DNA from: a virus
Length of the DNA stretch: 22,972 nucleotides
Strand: one strand, 5' to 3'
Virus record (IMG/VR): IMGVR_UViG_3300017523_000148
Location: 1-22,972 of that record
A program made the position numbers and the translations under genes. The notes under the pieces are model-generated. The model ran no database searches and was not told where the DNA came from. It worked only from the letters and a program-made list of their open reading frames with translations. This document shows positions 6,290 through 14,164 of the stretch, in pieces (the stretch's first letter is position 1; each line of letters opens with the position of its first letter).

Positions 6290-6663
6290 GAGTGGAGCTG
6301 ATCGCCCGGGGTGAGAACGAGGCACCCCGGCCGATGTCATTTGAAGAGGCCTCGGTACTCCGAAAGGAGTTGAAAACAGCGGTGCTGCTGTGGAACGAAA
6401 ACTCGTACCTCGTCAGCATCGATCCGGAACGATTCACGGTAAACGGCGGGCGATACCTTCCGTTTCCGTATGAGGGGTACATCGACCCGGTACTCATCAT
6501 CGGTCGCAGGCACCGGCAGGATGTGTCGGTAAACGGCGAGCACGGTGAACACAGCATTTCTTACCTTCTCGGCATTGAGGCGGTGAAAGACGGGGAAAAA
6601 GTCGAGCTGCTTCTCGTGATATCAAAAGACGGGAAGCATTATGAGTGGAGGACGAAACGATGA
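6286..6663 (+). CDS. Hypothetical head-region protein
   Basis: A 125-residue protein of unknown function, with alternating strands and helices (MRVELIARGENE, PRPMSFEEASVLRKEL, PVLIIGRRHRQDV, KVELLLVISKDGKHYEWR). The ATG at 6286 is preferred because AGGGGAA (6272-6278) lies 7 bases upstream; a TTG at 6262 would extend it by 8 residues but has no such site. It overlaps the preceding 25-codon frame and the next gene as ATGA. No motif tells its role; by neighbours it is part of the virion set. Confidence 0.6.
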   Translation: MRVELIARGENEAPRPMSFEEASVLRKELKTAVLLWNENSYLVSIDPERFTVNGGRYLPFPYEGYIDPVLIIGRRHRQDVSVNGEHGEHSISYLLGIEAVKDGEKVELLLVISKDGKHYEWRTKR

Positions 6664-6938
6664 CAACTAACTATGGAACCGGGGTGATAGTACTCGACAA
6701 CACTGGCGACGACGTTCTTACGGGCAAGTTCATGGTCGCCCGGGTGGTGTTTCTGTCCCCCAATAACTCTGGAAGAATGACGGTGTCCGACAAGAACGGT
6801 CAGATCGTTGCCGCCGCCGTCGTTGACAACGCGAACCAGCCGACGGTGTCGGTGGAAGTAGATCACAACGTTCAAGGCCTCCAGCTTACCGCGACGGTGT
6901 CCGGTGGTGAGGCTCACATATATCTCAAGGAGTGGTAG
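6660..6938 (+). CDS. Small beta-rich structural protein
   Basis: A 92-residue, beta-rich protein. It reads TGKFMVARVVFLSPNNSGRM, then TVSDKNGQIVAAAV, then VQGLQLTATVSGGEAHIYLKEW. The order (strand, Asp-Lys-Asn-Gly turn, strand, then GL...G...IYL close) is a pattern I have seen in short phage structural proteins near neck or capsid genes, though I cannot name the family. The ATG at 6660 overlaps the previous stop and has GGAGG at 6647-6651. A GTG at 6645 is a poorer start. Confidence 0.6.
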   Translation: MTTNYGTGVIVLDNTGDDVLTGKFMVARVVFLSPNNSGRMTVSDKNGQIVAAAVVDNANQPTVSVEVDHNVQGLQLTATVSGGEAHIYLKEW

Positions 6939-7160
6939 GTGAGCGATCATCTTCGTCCTTGGATAACGAATGGAGATGGGCACGAAAGCCCGAACATCGA
7001 ATCCGTAGACGGGCCCGAAACCCCATCTACTGAGGGAACAAAGGGCGTCATTCTTCCAACCGTGTCCAACATTATATCAGGAGAAGAGAGAACCCCGACA
7101 ATCATTAGATCGGGAGAAGAGATGACTCCGACAATCCGTGATATTGATAATCCCGTATAG
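6939..7160 (+). CDS. Small hypothetical protein with tandem C-terminal repeat
   Basis: A 73-residue protein starting at a GTG immediately after the previous TAG, with AAGGAG at 6928-6933 as ribosome site. It is Pro/Thr/Ser/Glu-rich and likely unstructured. Its end holds two copies of an 11-residue unit, SGEERTPTIIR and SGEEMTPTIRD. Short extended peptides of this kind can bind another virion protein, but no function can be assigned. Confidence 0.5.
   Translation: MSDHLRPWITNGDGHESPNIESVDGPETPSTEGTKGVILPTVSNIISGEERTPTIIRSGEEMTPTIRDIDNPV
7077..7142 (+). repeat. Tandem 33-base repeat
   Basis: Two adjacent in-frame 33-base units (7077-7109 and 7110-7142) encode SGEERTPTIIR and SGEEMTPTIRD. The shared core bases include GGAGAAGAGA and CCGACAATC. 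Confidence 0.75.
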
Positions 7161-7176
7161 TAAAGGAAGACGGTAG

Positions 7177-8307
7177 ATGAATAGGGTCAAGATTGTAGTA
7201 AACAACGTCGGACTAGTGCTACAGACATATGATCAGATCAAGGTCTACCGTGCTAATACCGAGAACGGTACATATGCTGAAATCACCAATGCGGCGTCTC
7301 GTCTCCCTATCATCCCGGAACGGGAAATATATGAGTACATAGATAGCGGAGGGGACTCCACACACTGGTACAAAACCTCGTACTTCAGCAGCTCCCTGCT
7401 TACAGAATCCGACCTTTCTGGAGCACGGCGCGGGGGTACCGAGGAACAGAAGATAGGGTTCTCATTCGCAAACTACTCACCGCCGGACGGAGAGTGGGGA
7501 AAGATTCTCACCGCAGACGATATGCGCTACACCTACATGTTCGGGATCGATGCAATCGCTACCGACTCTCAGGAGAGTGAGTTCACCGACGCGCAGTTCG
7601 ATTACTTCGTTGAGGCGGCCCTCGAGGAGGTAGAGAGGTACCTTACCCTCGATATTCGACGCCGGGTCTACAAAACGAATCCCTCGGATAATCAAACACG
7701 GGCCCCAATTTACCGAAATGGTGTTGACTACACCGATTACGACGACCCCTACGAGTTCGACCCCAAAGAGTGGCAGAACTACGGCTTCGTACAGCTCAGA
7801 CACTGGCCCCTCATAAAGATCGACCGGGCAGTCCTGTACAGCCCGGTCAAGGGTGAGGTAATAGACTTCATCGATCAGAACTGGGTGCGCATGAGCCGAA
7901 ACATAGGTCAGGTGCACCTCTTCCCGAAGAGTGGGTTCAGCTATGGCCCGTATCAAATCAGCGGGATGCCGTGGATTCTCCTCGGTCAGCGCTACCCGTC
8001 GGCCTTTGAGTTCGACTATCAGACCGGATTCGAGACGGCTGCATTCGTCCCCCGCGACCTGCGCGACCTCGTGGGGATGTACGCCGCTATCAAGGCGCTG
8101 GACACAATCGGTGACGGACTGCTGGCCGGTTTCTCGAGCCAGTCGGTGAGCCTCGACGGACTCAGTGAGAGCTTCTCCTCGACGCAGAGTGCGACCAGTG
8201 CATACTTCGGTGCCCGCCTTCAGAGCTACGCGGAACACATCGAGGTCATCCTGCAGCGGAACCGGTACAAGTTCGGGCCGCCGCCGATAAGTTTCGTGGG
8301 GGTATAA
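7177..8307 (+). CDS. Head-tail connector protein with N-terminal Fn3-like domain
   Basis: A 376-residue protein. Residues 1-90 look like a Fn3-type module: DQIKVYRANTENGTYAEIT, then YEYIDSGGDSTHWYKTSYF, the usual strand order with a Tyr-Arg turn and a WYK strand. Residues about 105-375 carry a helical connector-like part (FTDAQFDYFVEAALEEVERYLT) and a C-terminal helical bundle (FVPRDLRDLVGMYAAIKALDTIGDGLLAG), as in gp6/gp15-type head-tail connectors that sit under the portal. Position, first of the neck genes before the tail completion and sheath genes, agrees. The start ATG at 7177 follows AAAGGAAG at 7162-7169. The connector role is inferred from order and helical pattern rather than a firm family match. 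Confidence 0.65.
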   Translation: MNRVKIVVNNVGLVLQTYDQIKVYRANTENGTYAEITNAASRLPIIPEREIYEYIDSGGDSTHWYKTSYFSSSLLTESDLSGARRGGTEEQKIGFSFANYSPPDGEWGKILTADDMRYTYMFGIDAIATDSQESEFTDAQFDYFVEAALEEVERYLTLDIRRRVYKTNPSDNQTRAPIYRNGVDYTDYDDPYEFDPKEWQNYGFVQLRHWPLIKIDRAVLYSPVKGEVIDFIDQNWVRMSRNIGQVHLFPKSGFSYGPYQISGMPWILLGQRYPSAFEFDYQTGFETAAFVPRDLRDLVGMYAAIKALDTIGDGLLAGFSSQSVSLDGLSESFSSTQSATSAYFGARLQSYAEHIEVILQRNRYKFGPPPISFVGV

Positions 8308-8308
8308 C

Positions 8309-9418
8309 GTGTCTGATGTTTTCCAGACGAATCAAACAGTCAGACGGTACGACGACGCTATCATACGCCACGCCCAGTGGATTCGCTGGGTGCGGGCGAT
8401 CACCTGCCCGTGTGTGAACCCGAACACCATGCAGCCGGACATCAGGTGCACGATGTGCAAGGGTCGCGGCTACATCTACCGGAATCCGGGCACCTTTTCC
8501 ATCAAGCAGGAGACGGCAAAGCACAACGGGGCCGGGGTGATCATCCCACGGTACGGGCCGGTATCAAACCCGGTCGTGTGGCGTCGGGGGGAAAAGCTGC
8601 CCCTCACCGATCCCCAGCCGGACCCCAACGTCATCACCCTCGAGGGTCCGAACTACCCCCAACTGTACCAGAGGATGTACATCGACTACGACTTCCGTCC
8701 GGTGCAGTCGATAACCGCCGAGGAGGCCGAGGTCATCGATACGAACATCCTCCGGGTGGTCGGGGCCCGGTTCGAGGACCAGGGGAAGCAATTCGAGGGC
8801 TCAATCGAGGCCGTCACCCGGGTGGAGAACGTCACCAAGAGCGAGACCTACACCGTGAGCGAGGCCATCAAGGAGTACATCTTCCTCGATGGAATGGGAA
8901 CCTACTCAGACGGGGACGTGATCGAGGTGGACTACACCTACATCCGGCCCTTTCGGTTCGTCCTGCACACGGTGACCCCGGCGATGCGCTATGAGCCATC
9001 CTACGTCTCACAGGACACCGCAGCGACCCTGCTGGTGCCGAGCTGGGCGAATCCCGCCCCGAATGACCTGTTCACTGCCATGGCGCAAGAATCACCGGCC
9101 AGCGCGGTCATCGATCCGACCTTCACCCCAGGTGATGACCTCATACGTGACTACTTCGATCTCTCGACCATAGAGTTCGTCATGGACAAGAACGGAACCG
9201 AGTACACCCCGGGCGAAGACGTGGTGCTTATCGGGCGAAACAAGGTGCACTGGCTGGTAACAAAGCCGACGGTAGCCTACACCATCGAGTTTACCCACCA
9301 CCCGACCTTCTCATCGGTAAAGGAGCCTCAGACCATCAGAACGGCTGAGAACAAGGAGTTCGCCAATAAGGTGAGCCTCAAGCAATACCAGATCACGAAT
9401 ACGGTGCAGAGTTTCTAA
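8309..9418 (+). CDS. Neck/structural protein with N-terminal Cys cluster
   Basis: A 369-residue protein starting at GTG 8309, one base after the previous stop. Residues 33-54 hold a compact Cys cluster: C33-P-C35, then C47-x2-C50 followed by KGRGY, a zinc-knuckle-like arrangement. The remaining 300 residues are beta-rich with paired strands (ADEVIDTNILRVVG-type segments near 150, YIFLDGMGTYSDGD near 195, NKVHWLVTKPTVAYTIEF near 315). Order among neck genes suggests a head-completion or neck protein. The Cys pattern is familiar from phage neck-region proteins but I cannot name the family. Its final base pair runs into the next ATG (TAATG), indicating translational coupling. Confidence 0.6.
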   Translation: MSDVFQTNQTVRRYDDAIIRHAQWIRWVRAITCPCVNPNTMQPDIRCTMCKGRGYIYRNPGTFSIKQETAKHNGAGVIIPRYGPVSNPVVWRRGEKLPLTDPQPDPNVITLEGPNYPQLYQRMYIDYDFRPVQSITAEEAEVIDTNILRVVGARFEDQGKQFEGSIEAVTRVENVTKSETYTVSEAIKEYIFLDGMGTYSDGDVIEVDYTYIRPFRFVLHTVTPAMRYEPSYVSQDTAATLLVPSWANPAPNDLFTAMAQESPASAVIDPTFTPGDDLIRDYFDLSTIEFVMDKNGTEYTPGEDVVLIGRNKVHWLVTKPTVAYTIEFTHHPTFSSVKEPQTIRTAENKEFANKVSLKQYQITNTVQSF

Positions 9419-10263
9419 TGGCAGAAGACATTCAGGTAGACGTATCAGACCTTCTCCCCGAGTTCGCCAAGCTGATTCAGGCCGGGTACGGAGATACTGT
9501 CTTCGCCCACACCCGGAACGCCCTCGGCCACATCGCGGAGATGTATCAGAAAGTGTGGCGGGGATACGCCACCGGAACACCTATTCCAGGAGCACCTCGG
9601 GTTATCAGCTCCGCGAGCTATGCGCGGTCCATTCAGGTCGACAACTCAGACCCCGACGTGAAGATAGTATACACCGACAACGACAAGTACCACGGGCTGA
9701 TAGAGAACGGGCGTCCTAGATACGACATGAAACCCGGACTTCTCTCAGGGCCGAACGCCAGAACCACAAAAGACGGCGGGAAGTACAACATCATACCATT
9801 CCGTCACCAAACACCTGGCGGCAGCCGGAATCCGATGCCGGTAAACGTCTACCGTACCATGCTCCGCGAGTCAGACCGGGCCGAGCTAAAGAAGCAGATG
9901 GGTATATCATCAACCGGCGGGAAAAGCCACACACTTTCATCCGGCCCAACCCCTGCACAGCGATCCTATAAGTGGGGGGCTCGGTTGAGCAAGTACGAAA
10001 ACACCCAGACCCCGCTTCACCCGAAGAAAAAACACTGGAAGTCCCCCAGCGTTTTCTCCGGGATGGTGCGTATGCAGGCCTCAACCACCGGCGCAAACCG
10101 CTCGAAGTACATGACCTTTCGGGTGGTGTCTTCCCGTAGTGACCCCGACTCATGGATTTCACCGAAGCTCGACCCTATACCGATTCGTAAGCGGGTTGTG
10201 GAGACGGTCAACCCGATTGCGGTGCAAATGCTTCAAGCGGCAATCGAGGGGGACATTCGATGA
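9418..10263 (+). CDS. HK97 gp10-like neck / tail completion protein
   Basis: A 281-residue protein. The first 60 residues are helical (VDVSDLLPEFAKLIQAGY, then ALGHIAEMYQKVWRGYA), followed by a strand and the YHGLIENGRPRYDMKPGLL turn. That layout, helix then a strand followed by a YxxxIExG-type motif, resembles the HK97 gp10 / head-tail joining family, which closes the neck and fits between connector and tail. The middle (residues 105-200) is Lys/Gly-rich and longer than in typical members of about 130-180 residues. The C-terminus ends in a helix, NPIAVQMLQAAIEGDIR. It overlaps the previous gene (TAATG) and the next (ATGA at 10260-10263). Confidence 0.55.
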   Translation: MAEDIQVDVSDLLPEFAKLIQAGYGDTVFAHTRNALGHIAEMYQKVWRGYATGTPIPGAPRVISSASYARSIQVDNSDPDVKIVYTDNDKYHGLIENGRPRYDMKPGLLSGPNARTTKDGGKYNIIPFRHQTPGGSRNPMPVNVYRTMLRESDRAELKKQMGISSTGGKSHTLSSGPTPAQRSYKWGARLSKYENTQTPLHPKKKHWKSPSVFSGMVRMQASTTGANRSKYMTFRVVSSRSDPDSWISPKLDPIPIRKRVVETVNPIAVQMLQAAIEGDIR

Positions 10264-11024
10264 AAACGAGTCGAACCAGTAACGCGTACATCCAGAAAGA
10301 CGCACAACTCCGTACCATACGAATACTTGACTTCGAGAATCCTGAAGTTCTTCTAGCGGAAAAACTTCGCCAGTTCACCGTCGAGGTCGGGTATTCGGAG
10401 ATCATGCCAAACTTCCAGAACCTGCGGATTCACACCGTGCACCCCTTTGCGATGCTCCTGTATCAATCGGCCATCGGGGAGAATCTGAGCATGGATATGT
10501 TTCCATCGGTCACCGTCGCTGATTCAACCGACAGCCAAACGGCACAGACGCTCGGATTCGATGAAAGCAACTTTGCCCTCCGAGAGCCGGACATCGCCCA
10601 CATCCGGAGCCTCAAGGATCAGCAGAAGGTGTGGATCGGTGACAGTAACCTGAACCGCCTCGAGAATGCGGTTGCGGACGGGTCTACGATCATGGCCCGC
10701 TCCTACCGGTTTCAGGAGACGCACCAGATCGACTTCAACATCTGGGCAGAGAACAAGGACGTGACGAGCTTTCTCTTCGATCTGGTGAAGGCGTTCGTCT
10801 ACCAGTATCGAAAACGACTCTACACCGAGAACGGAATTGCGCTACAAGGCGGGGTTCAAGGACGCCGGAGCGGAGACATCAACGTAGACTTCGAACGGCT
10901 GCTATACGGATCGAACATTACCGTGACAGCCGACATAACCTATTCAACGATTGAGGTAGAAATCCCGTACGGTCTGATCGACGGGGTCATCCTCGATCCA
11001 CACTACCGTGAATTGGAGGAGTAA
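10260..11024 (+). CDS. Probable tail terminator / tail completion protein
   Basis: A 254-residue protein between the gp10-like neck gene and the sheath gene, where myophages normally carry the tail terminator. It has an alpha/beta layout: ENPEVLLAEKLRQFTVEVGY early, a strand-rich centre (SYRFQETHQIDFNIWAENKD), then a helix (VTSFLFDLVKAFVYQYRKRLY), and closing strands (ITVTADITYSTIEVEIPYG). The pattern of strand, long amphipathic helix and beta hairpin resembles lambda gpU / T4 gp15-like terminators, but I see no diagnostic motif, so the role rests mostly on order. The ATG overlaps the previous TGA (ATGA). Confidence 0.5.
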   Translation: MKTSRTSNAYIQKDAQLRTIRILDFENPEVLLAEKLRQFTVEVGYSEIMPNFQNLRIHTVHPFAMLLYQSAIGENLSMDMFPSVTVADSTDSQTAQTLGFDESNFALREPDIAHIRSLKDQQKVWIGDSNLNRLENAVADGSTIMARSYRFQETHQIDFNIWAENKDVTSFLFDLVKAFVYQYRKRLYTENGIALQGGVQGRRSGDINVDFERLLYGSNITVTADITYSTIEVEIPYGLIDGVILDPHYRELEE

Positions 11025-11028
11025 TCAT

Positions 11029-11265
11029 ATGGAAGAGAGCACGGGAAATACGAAACCAATGGAAGAGAGCACGGAGGAGAAACGGTCAAAGCGGCGCTCG
11101 ACCAAGAAGAAGCCAAGCGCCGAGACGATGAGCTTCGAGAACTACGCACGTGATAATATGAAGAGAGCAAGCGGATATGTCATTGCTTACCTCCAGCCAA
11201 AGTACCGTGGTAGAATGAAAACCAAGGAAGAATGGGACGCAGAACTTGCGCCCTTCACCAACTAA
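11029..11265 (+). CDS. Small Lys/Glu-rich hypothetical protein before the sheath
   Basis: A 78-residue protein. The first 35 residues are low complexity with a repeated MEEST (residues 1-5 and 11-15) followed by a basic run (KRSKRRSTKKKPS). The rest is a small helical segment, MSFENYARDNMKRASGYVIAYLQ, then KYRGRMKTKEEWDAEL. The ATG at 11029 is chosen for GGAGGAG at 11015-11021; an upstream GTG-type start at 11008 would read through the end of the preceding gene. A second in-frame ATG at 11059 sits in an almost identical sequence but lacks a ribosome site. Function unknown. Confidence 0.55.
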   Translation: MEESTGNTKPMEESTEEKRSKRRSTKKKPSAETMSFENYARDNMKRASGYVIAYLQPKYRGRMKTKEEWDAELAPFTN

Positions 11266-11279
11266 AGAGAGGGTAAACT

Positions 11280-12977
11280 ATGGGAGTCGACTATCGAACA
11301 TTCCAGTCGGCCGGACGAATCAGCCAGCACGTCATCCCGGGCGCATACTCCCGTATCGACTCGGTGCAGGGTGCTGCAGGGTTCGTATCGGCCACAAACC
11401 TCGTCATCATGGGCAAGAGCCGTGGTGGGGAGCCCCAGACCCTCCTTCAGTTCAATAACGTCGGCGCGGCCATCAACACGCTGCGCAGCGGTGAGCTGAT
11501 GGACGCGGTCAGACTTGCGTTCAACCCGGGGAACAGTCTATCCCCCCAACGCATCTACGCGATGCGGGTGAACAACGCGACGCAGGCTACTGTAGACTTA
11601 GAGGATGGGTCGTCTAATGTTATGGCAACCATCCGAAGCCGGGATTACGGCTCGTACACGAATCAGATTCAGTTCGAGTTGGAAGACGGCACGAACGTGG
11701 GAAAGCAGGCAACGGTAACGTTTAAGGGTGATACCGAGGTCTTCGACGATATCAACCGTCCATTGATTGAAATCACGCACGCAAGTGAGACGATTACGAT
11801 CACTATCAACGACACCACGCAGGAGTTGTCGGATACCGGTACCTTTGGAACAATCGACCTCAACAACTACGACACCATTGCCGATCTGGCCACTTTTCTC
11901 AACTCGCAGTCGGGGTACACTGCAACACCGATCTCCGGTGAGGAAGATACGAGCCCGCTCGAACTTGACAGCGTCTCATCTGTCTCAGTAAACACCGCGA
12001 CAGAGTTCAATGCAAACCTCCAGGACATCGCTGACACGATCAACCTGTCTTCACTTCTCGTCGAGGCAGAACTGGTGTTCGGCTCCAACGACCGAACCGA
12101 GCCACAGAACCTCACGCCGTCTACCTTTCTCAGCGGTGGAGCCGAGGGCGACTACGACGCAGCCCAGTGGGCAAATGCCCTCTCAATACTCGAGGCAGAA
12201 GACGTGAACTTCGTCGCCACACCTGATACCGACCCCTCGGTACACAACGCGATCAAGAATCACTGCACGGCCATGTCTTCGGTTACGGGGCGCAAGGAGC
12301 GGCAGTTCGTGGTCGGACACGGCTGGGGGACACCTGCCGAAACGGCGATCTCCGAGGCGAAGATTCTCAACTCGAAGTGGGGTTCAACGGTATTCAACGG
12401 TGGGTGGCAGTTCGACCTAAACGGCAACAAGACCAGGTACCACGCCGGATACGCCGCGTGCATGTTCGCAGCAATGAAGACGGTGCTCGCGATCAACACG
12501 CCCCAGACCTTCAAGACGGTCAATTTCATCGAGCTTGAGCAGAAGATCACAGACGCCGACAAAGAAAAGCTCATCCTGGGCGGCGTAGCTCCGATAGCGT
12601 ACAACTCGAACGGAATCCCGCACGTTGTGCGGAGTGTAACCAATTACCAGAAGGCAGACCTGAAGTGGAACGAGTTCTCGATGGTCACCGAAATGGCGTT
12701 CGTCTCCCGAGACCTGCGAAACTTCCTCGAGACGCAGTTCGTTGGTAAGGCGGGCACAAACGTCGCAGGCGGAGTTCTCGAGGGCGCGGTGAAAGCGAGG
12801 CTGGTACAGTACACCGATCTTGGACTCTTCATTCGAGATGAGAGTGGAACCGCGTGGTGGAACGTCCAAATCGCCATCGTTGGGGATTCGTTTGAGGTAG
12901 ACTACGACGCATACCTCACCGCACCGGTGAACTTCATCTTTGTTACTAACCACTTCCATACACTGGTACAGACGTAA
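11280..12977 (+). CDS. Tail sheath protein
   Basis: A 565-residue protein matching the contractile sheath pattern. The N-terminal part (residues 1-95) includes HVIPGAYSRIDSV and LVIMGKSRGGEPQTL. A variable, Thr/Asp-rich insertion domain follows (about 100-270), then FLSGGAEGDYDAAQWANALSILE near residue 285, the glycine turn typical of sheath proteins. The C-terminal domain has the conserved run TEMAFVSRDLRNFLE, and the end WWNVQIAIVGDSFEVDYDAYLTAPVNFIF gives the terminal strands that hook neighbouring subunits. The sheath surrounds the tail tube and contracts on infection. It marks this phage as a myovirus. The tube gene follows after 12 bases. The ribosome site is GAGAGGG, just before the ATG. 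Confidence 0.92.
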   Translation: MGVDYRTFQSAGRISQHVIPGAYSRIDSVQGAAGFVSATNLVIMGKSRGGEPQTLLQFNNVGAAINTLRSGELMDAVRLAFNPGNSLSPQRIYAMRVNNATQATVDLEDGSSNVMATIRSRDYGSYTNQIQFELEDGTNVGKQATVTFKGDTEVFDDINRPLIEITHASETITITINDTTQELSDTGTFGTIDLNNYDTIADLATFLNSQSGYTATPISGEEDTSPLELDSVSSVSVNTATEFNANLQDIADTINLSSLLVEAELVFGSNDRTEPQNLTPSTFLSGGAEGDYDAAQWANALSILEAEDVNFVATPDTDPSVHNAIKNHCTAMSSVTGRKERQFVVGHGWGTPAETAISEAKILNSKWGSTVFNGGWQFDLNGNKTRYHAGYAACMFAAMKTVLAINTPQTFKTVNFIELEQKITDADKEKLILGGVAPIAYNSNGIPHVVRSVTNYQKADLKWNEFSMVTEMAFVSRDLRNFLETQFVGKAGTNVAGGVLEGAVKARLVQYTDLGLFIRDESGTAWWNVQIAIVGDSFEVDYDAYLTAPVNFIFVTNHFHTLVQT

Positions 12978-12989
12978 GAGGGGGATAGT

Positions 12990-13460
12990 ATGGCACAGCG
13001 TTTGATTGCGGGTGGCGCATGGGTTCAGGTCTGGATTCAGCACCCCACCCAAGGATTTATTCCGGTCGGACTCGCGACCGGTGCAAGCTACGACGAGGAC
13101 TGGGCCGTAAACCCGGCACAGGTGGTCGGGTATCACGGCCCAATTGACTTCGACTCGCAGGGCTACACCCTGTCAATCACACTTCAGACCTTCGTCCCGC
13201 AGGTCCCGAATCCGCCCGGAGGTGCGTGGCCGGATGGTGGTGTAGTCGCATTAGCGGACTTTCTCCCAACGAGGAGTGAAGTTCAGTCGAACGCCGGAAA
13301 ACCAGGCGAGTTTGACGTCATGCACTTTGTAAACCTAAGCACAGGGCAAACGATGAATGAGTTCCGAAAGGTGATGCTCGCATCCAATGGGGTGCAGATT
13401 GCTCCAAACTCGTTCGTGACGGCGAACATTAGAATGATGGGAGTTGAGCGCGCTAAGTAA
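12990..13460 (+). CDS. Tail tube protein
   Basis: A 156-residue protein directly after the sheath gene, the standard place and size for a myovirus tail tube protein. It is a mainly beta protein with no transmembrane segment. Strands are visible as GAWVQVWIQHPTQGFIPVGLATGASYDEDW, then YTLSITLQTFVPQ, FDVMHFVNLSTGQTMNEFRKVML and FVTANIRMMGVERAK. The central YTLSITL and closing NIRMMGVE strands are consistent with the tube fold (T4 gp19 / Mu tube relatives). Tube rings stack on the tape measure and form the DNA channel. A GAGGGGG ribosome site precedes the ATG. A 43-base gap with no terminator follows before the chaperone gene. Confidence 0.85.
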   Translation: MAQRLIAGGAWVQVWIQHPTQGFIPVGLATGASYDEDWAVNPAQVVGYHGPIDFDSQGYTLSITLQTFVPQVPNPPGGAWPDGGVVALADFLPTRSEVQSNAGKPGEFDVMHFVNLSTGQTMNEFRKVMLASNGVQIAPNSFVTANIRMMGVERAK

Positions 13461-13503
13461 GGGTGTGTTCAATCACGACAGCGATTAGAGGAGAAAACAA
13501 CGC

Positions 13504-13899
13504 ATGAGCTACGACCCGAAAGACAAGTCATTCAAGATTGGAAGCCAAGTCCTCCACGAGCAGGACTTGGAGTTCCCCGTAGAGTACAACGGCCAGACCT
13601 TCTACATGAAGTATCCGACTCCCGCACTCAAGGCGGCTATGGAGTCGGAGATTGCTCGAAGGCTGAATGGGTACCCGCGTGCCTCATTTGATTCAGACCA
13701 CCTCGCGTGGATCGAGGCGATGGTCTACGTTGATACTCTCGTAGTGAAGGACAAGAGTCCCGCGTGGTGGGACGGAGCATGGAACTGTTTGGACGAGGAG
13801 GCAATAGTAACCCTTTATAACGGTTACTATTCGTTTCGTTCGCAACTACGAGAACGACTGCGAAAGGGTGAGTTTCAGGAAGGCGGCGCGGGAAAATAG
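13504..13899 (+). CDS. Tail assembly chaperone, upstream frame (G-like)
   Basis: A 131-residue protein between tube and tape measure genes, the position of lambda G / Mu-type tail chaperones that hold the tape measure before tube assembly. It begins with strands (SFKIGSQVLHEQDLEFPVEYNGQTFYMKY), then has helices (PALKAAMESEIARRLNG, then AWIEAMVYVDTLVV) and ends with YYSFRSQLRERLRKGEFQEGGAGK. AGAGGAG lies about 10 bases before the ATG. The end overlaps the frame at 13868-14164, which is open from 13811, so a fraction of ribosomes probably shifts to make a longer fusion. Family assignment rests on order and the overlapping layout. Confidence 0.75.
   Translation: MSYDPKDKSFKIGSQVLHEQDLEFPVEYNGQTFYMKYPTPALKAAMESEIARRLNGYPRASFDSDHLAWIEAMVYVDTLVVKDKSPAWWDGAWNCLDEEAIVTLYNGYYSFRSQLRERLRKGEFQEGGAGK
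13811..13899 (+). other. Candidate programmed frameshift window (chaperone genes)
   Basis: Both chaperone frames are open across 13811-13899. The downstream frame is +1 (equivalently -2) relative to the upstream one. Candidate slip sites I can see are TTT-C at 13834-13837 (in TCG TTT CGT), TTT-C at 13873-13876 (both allow +1 re-pairing of the Phe tRNA), and GCG at 13888-13890, where a -2 slip gives GCG again at 13886-13888. The upstream-frame TAG is at 13897-13899. Confidence 0.6.
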
Positions 13900-14164
13900 T
13901 CTCGACCTATGGGTTCTCCACCACTTTCGGGTACTCCCGACCGATCAACGGTTCAAGGAACTAACCGAGAACCAGAAGGCGTTGCTCTTCCACGGGTGGC
14001 TCCATAATGCAAACTCCGATGACCTGTACCGATATCAGCGTGAGCGGGATAGCAGCCCGGAGGTGAGCGCCGAAGATGAGAAGAACTTTCAGCAGGCGGG
14101 GTACTCAACCGATCAGATCAACCGCATAAAAGCCGAACTGAGAAAGGCGGGTTACGATGCCTGA
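13868..14164 (+). CDS. Tail assembly chaperone, downstream frame (T-like extension)
   Basis: A 98-residue frame that would begin at GTG 13868 if made alone. That start has no spaced ribosome site (AAAGG directly abuts it) and no later Met exists in its first half, so it is more likely expressed as a C-terminal extension of the 13504 gene by ribosomal frameshift. The sequence is helical with DLWVLHHFRVLPTDQRFKEL, then LTENQKALLFHGWLHNA and DQINRIKAELRKAGYDA, typical of the second chaperone part in myophages. The stop overlaps the tape measure start by 8 bases. An independent small protein from the GTG remains possible. Confidence 0.7.
   Translation: MSFRKAARENSLDLWVLHHFRVLPTDQRFKELTENQKALLFHGWLHNANSDDLYRYQRERDSSPEVSAEDEKNFQQAGYSTDQINRIKAELRKAGYDA

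Noticed and set aside
7477-8238. 253-codon minus-strand frame inside the connector gene
   Set aside because: Fully antisense to a supported gene; no recognisable motif or start signal.
8377-8994. 205-codon plus-strand frame overlapping the neck gene
   Set aside because: Shifted-frame shadow in a GC-rich region; Arg/His/Gly-rich composition typical of non-coding frames.
12417-13136. 239-codon open frame on the minus strand across the sheath/tube junction
   Set aside because: It lies antisense to two clear structural genes, has no ribosome site, and its open length follows from codon bias on the plus strand.
13461-13503. Gap between tube and chaperone genes as a site for a terminator or promoter
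   Set aside because: I found no stable stem, T run or promoter pair; only the ribosome site AGAGGAG near its end.
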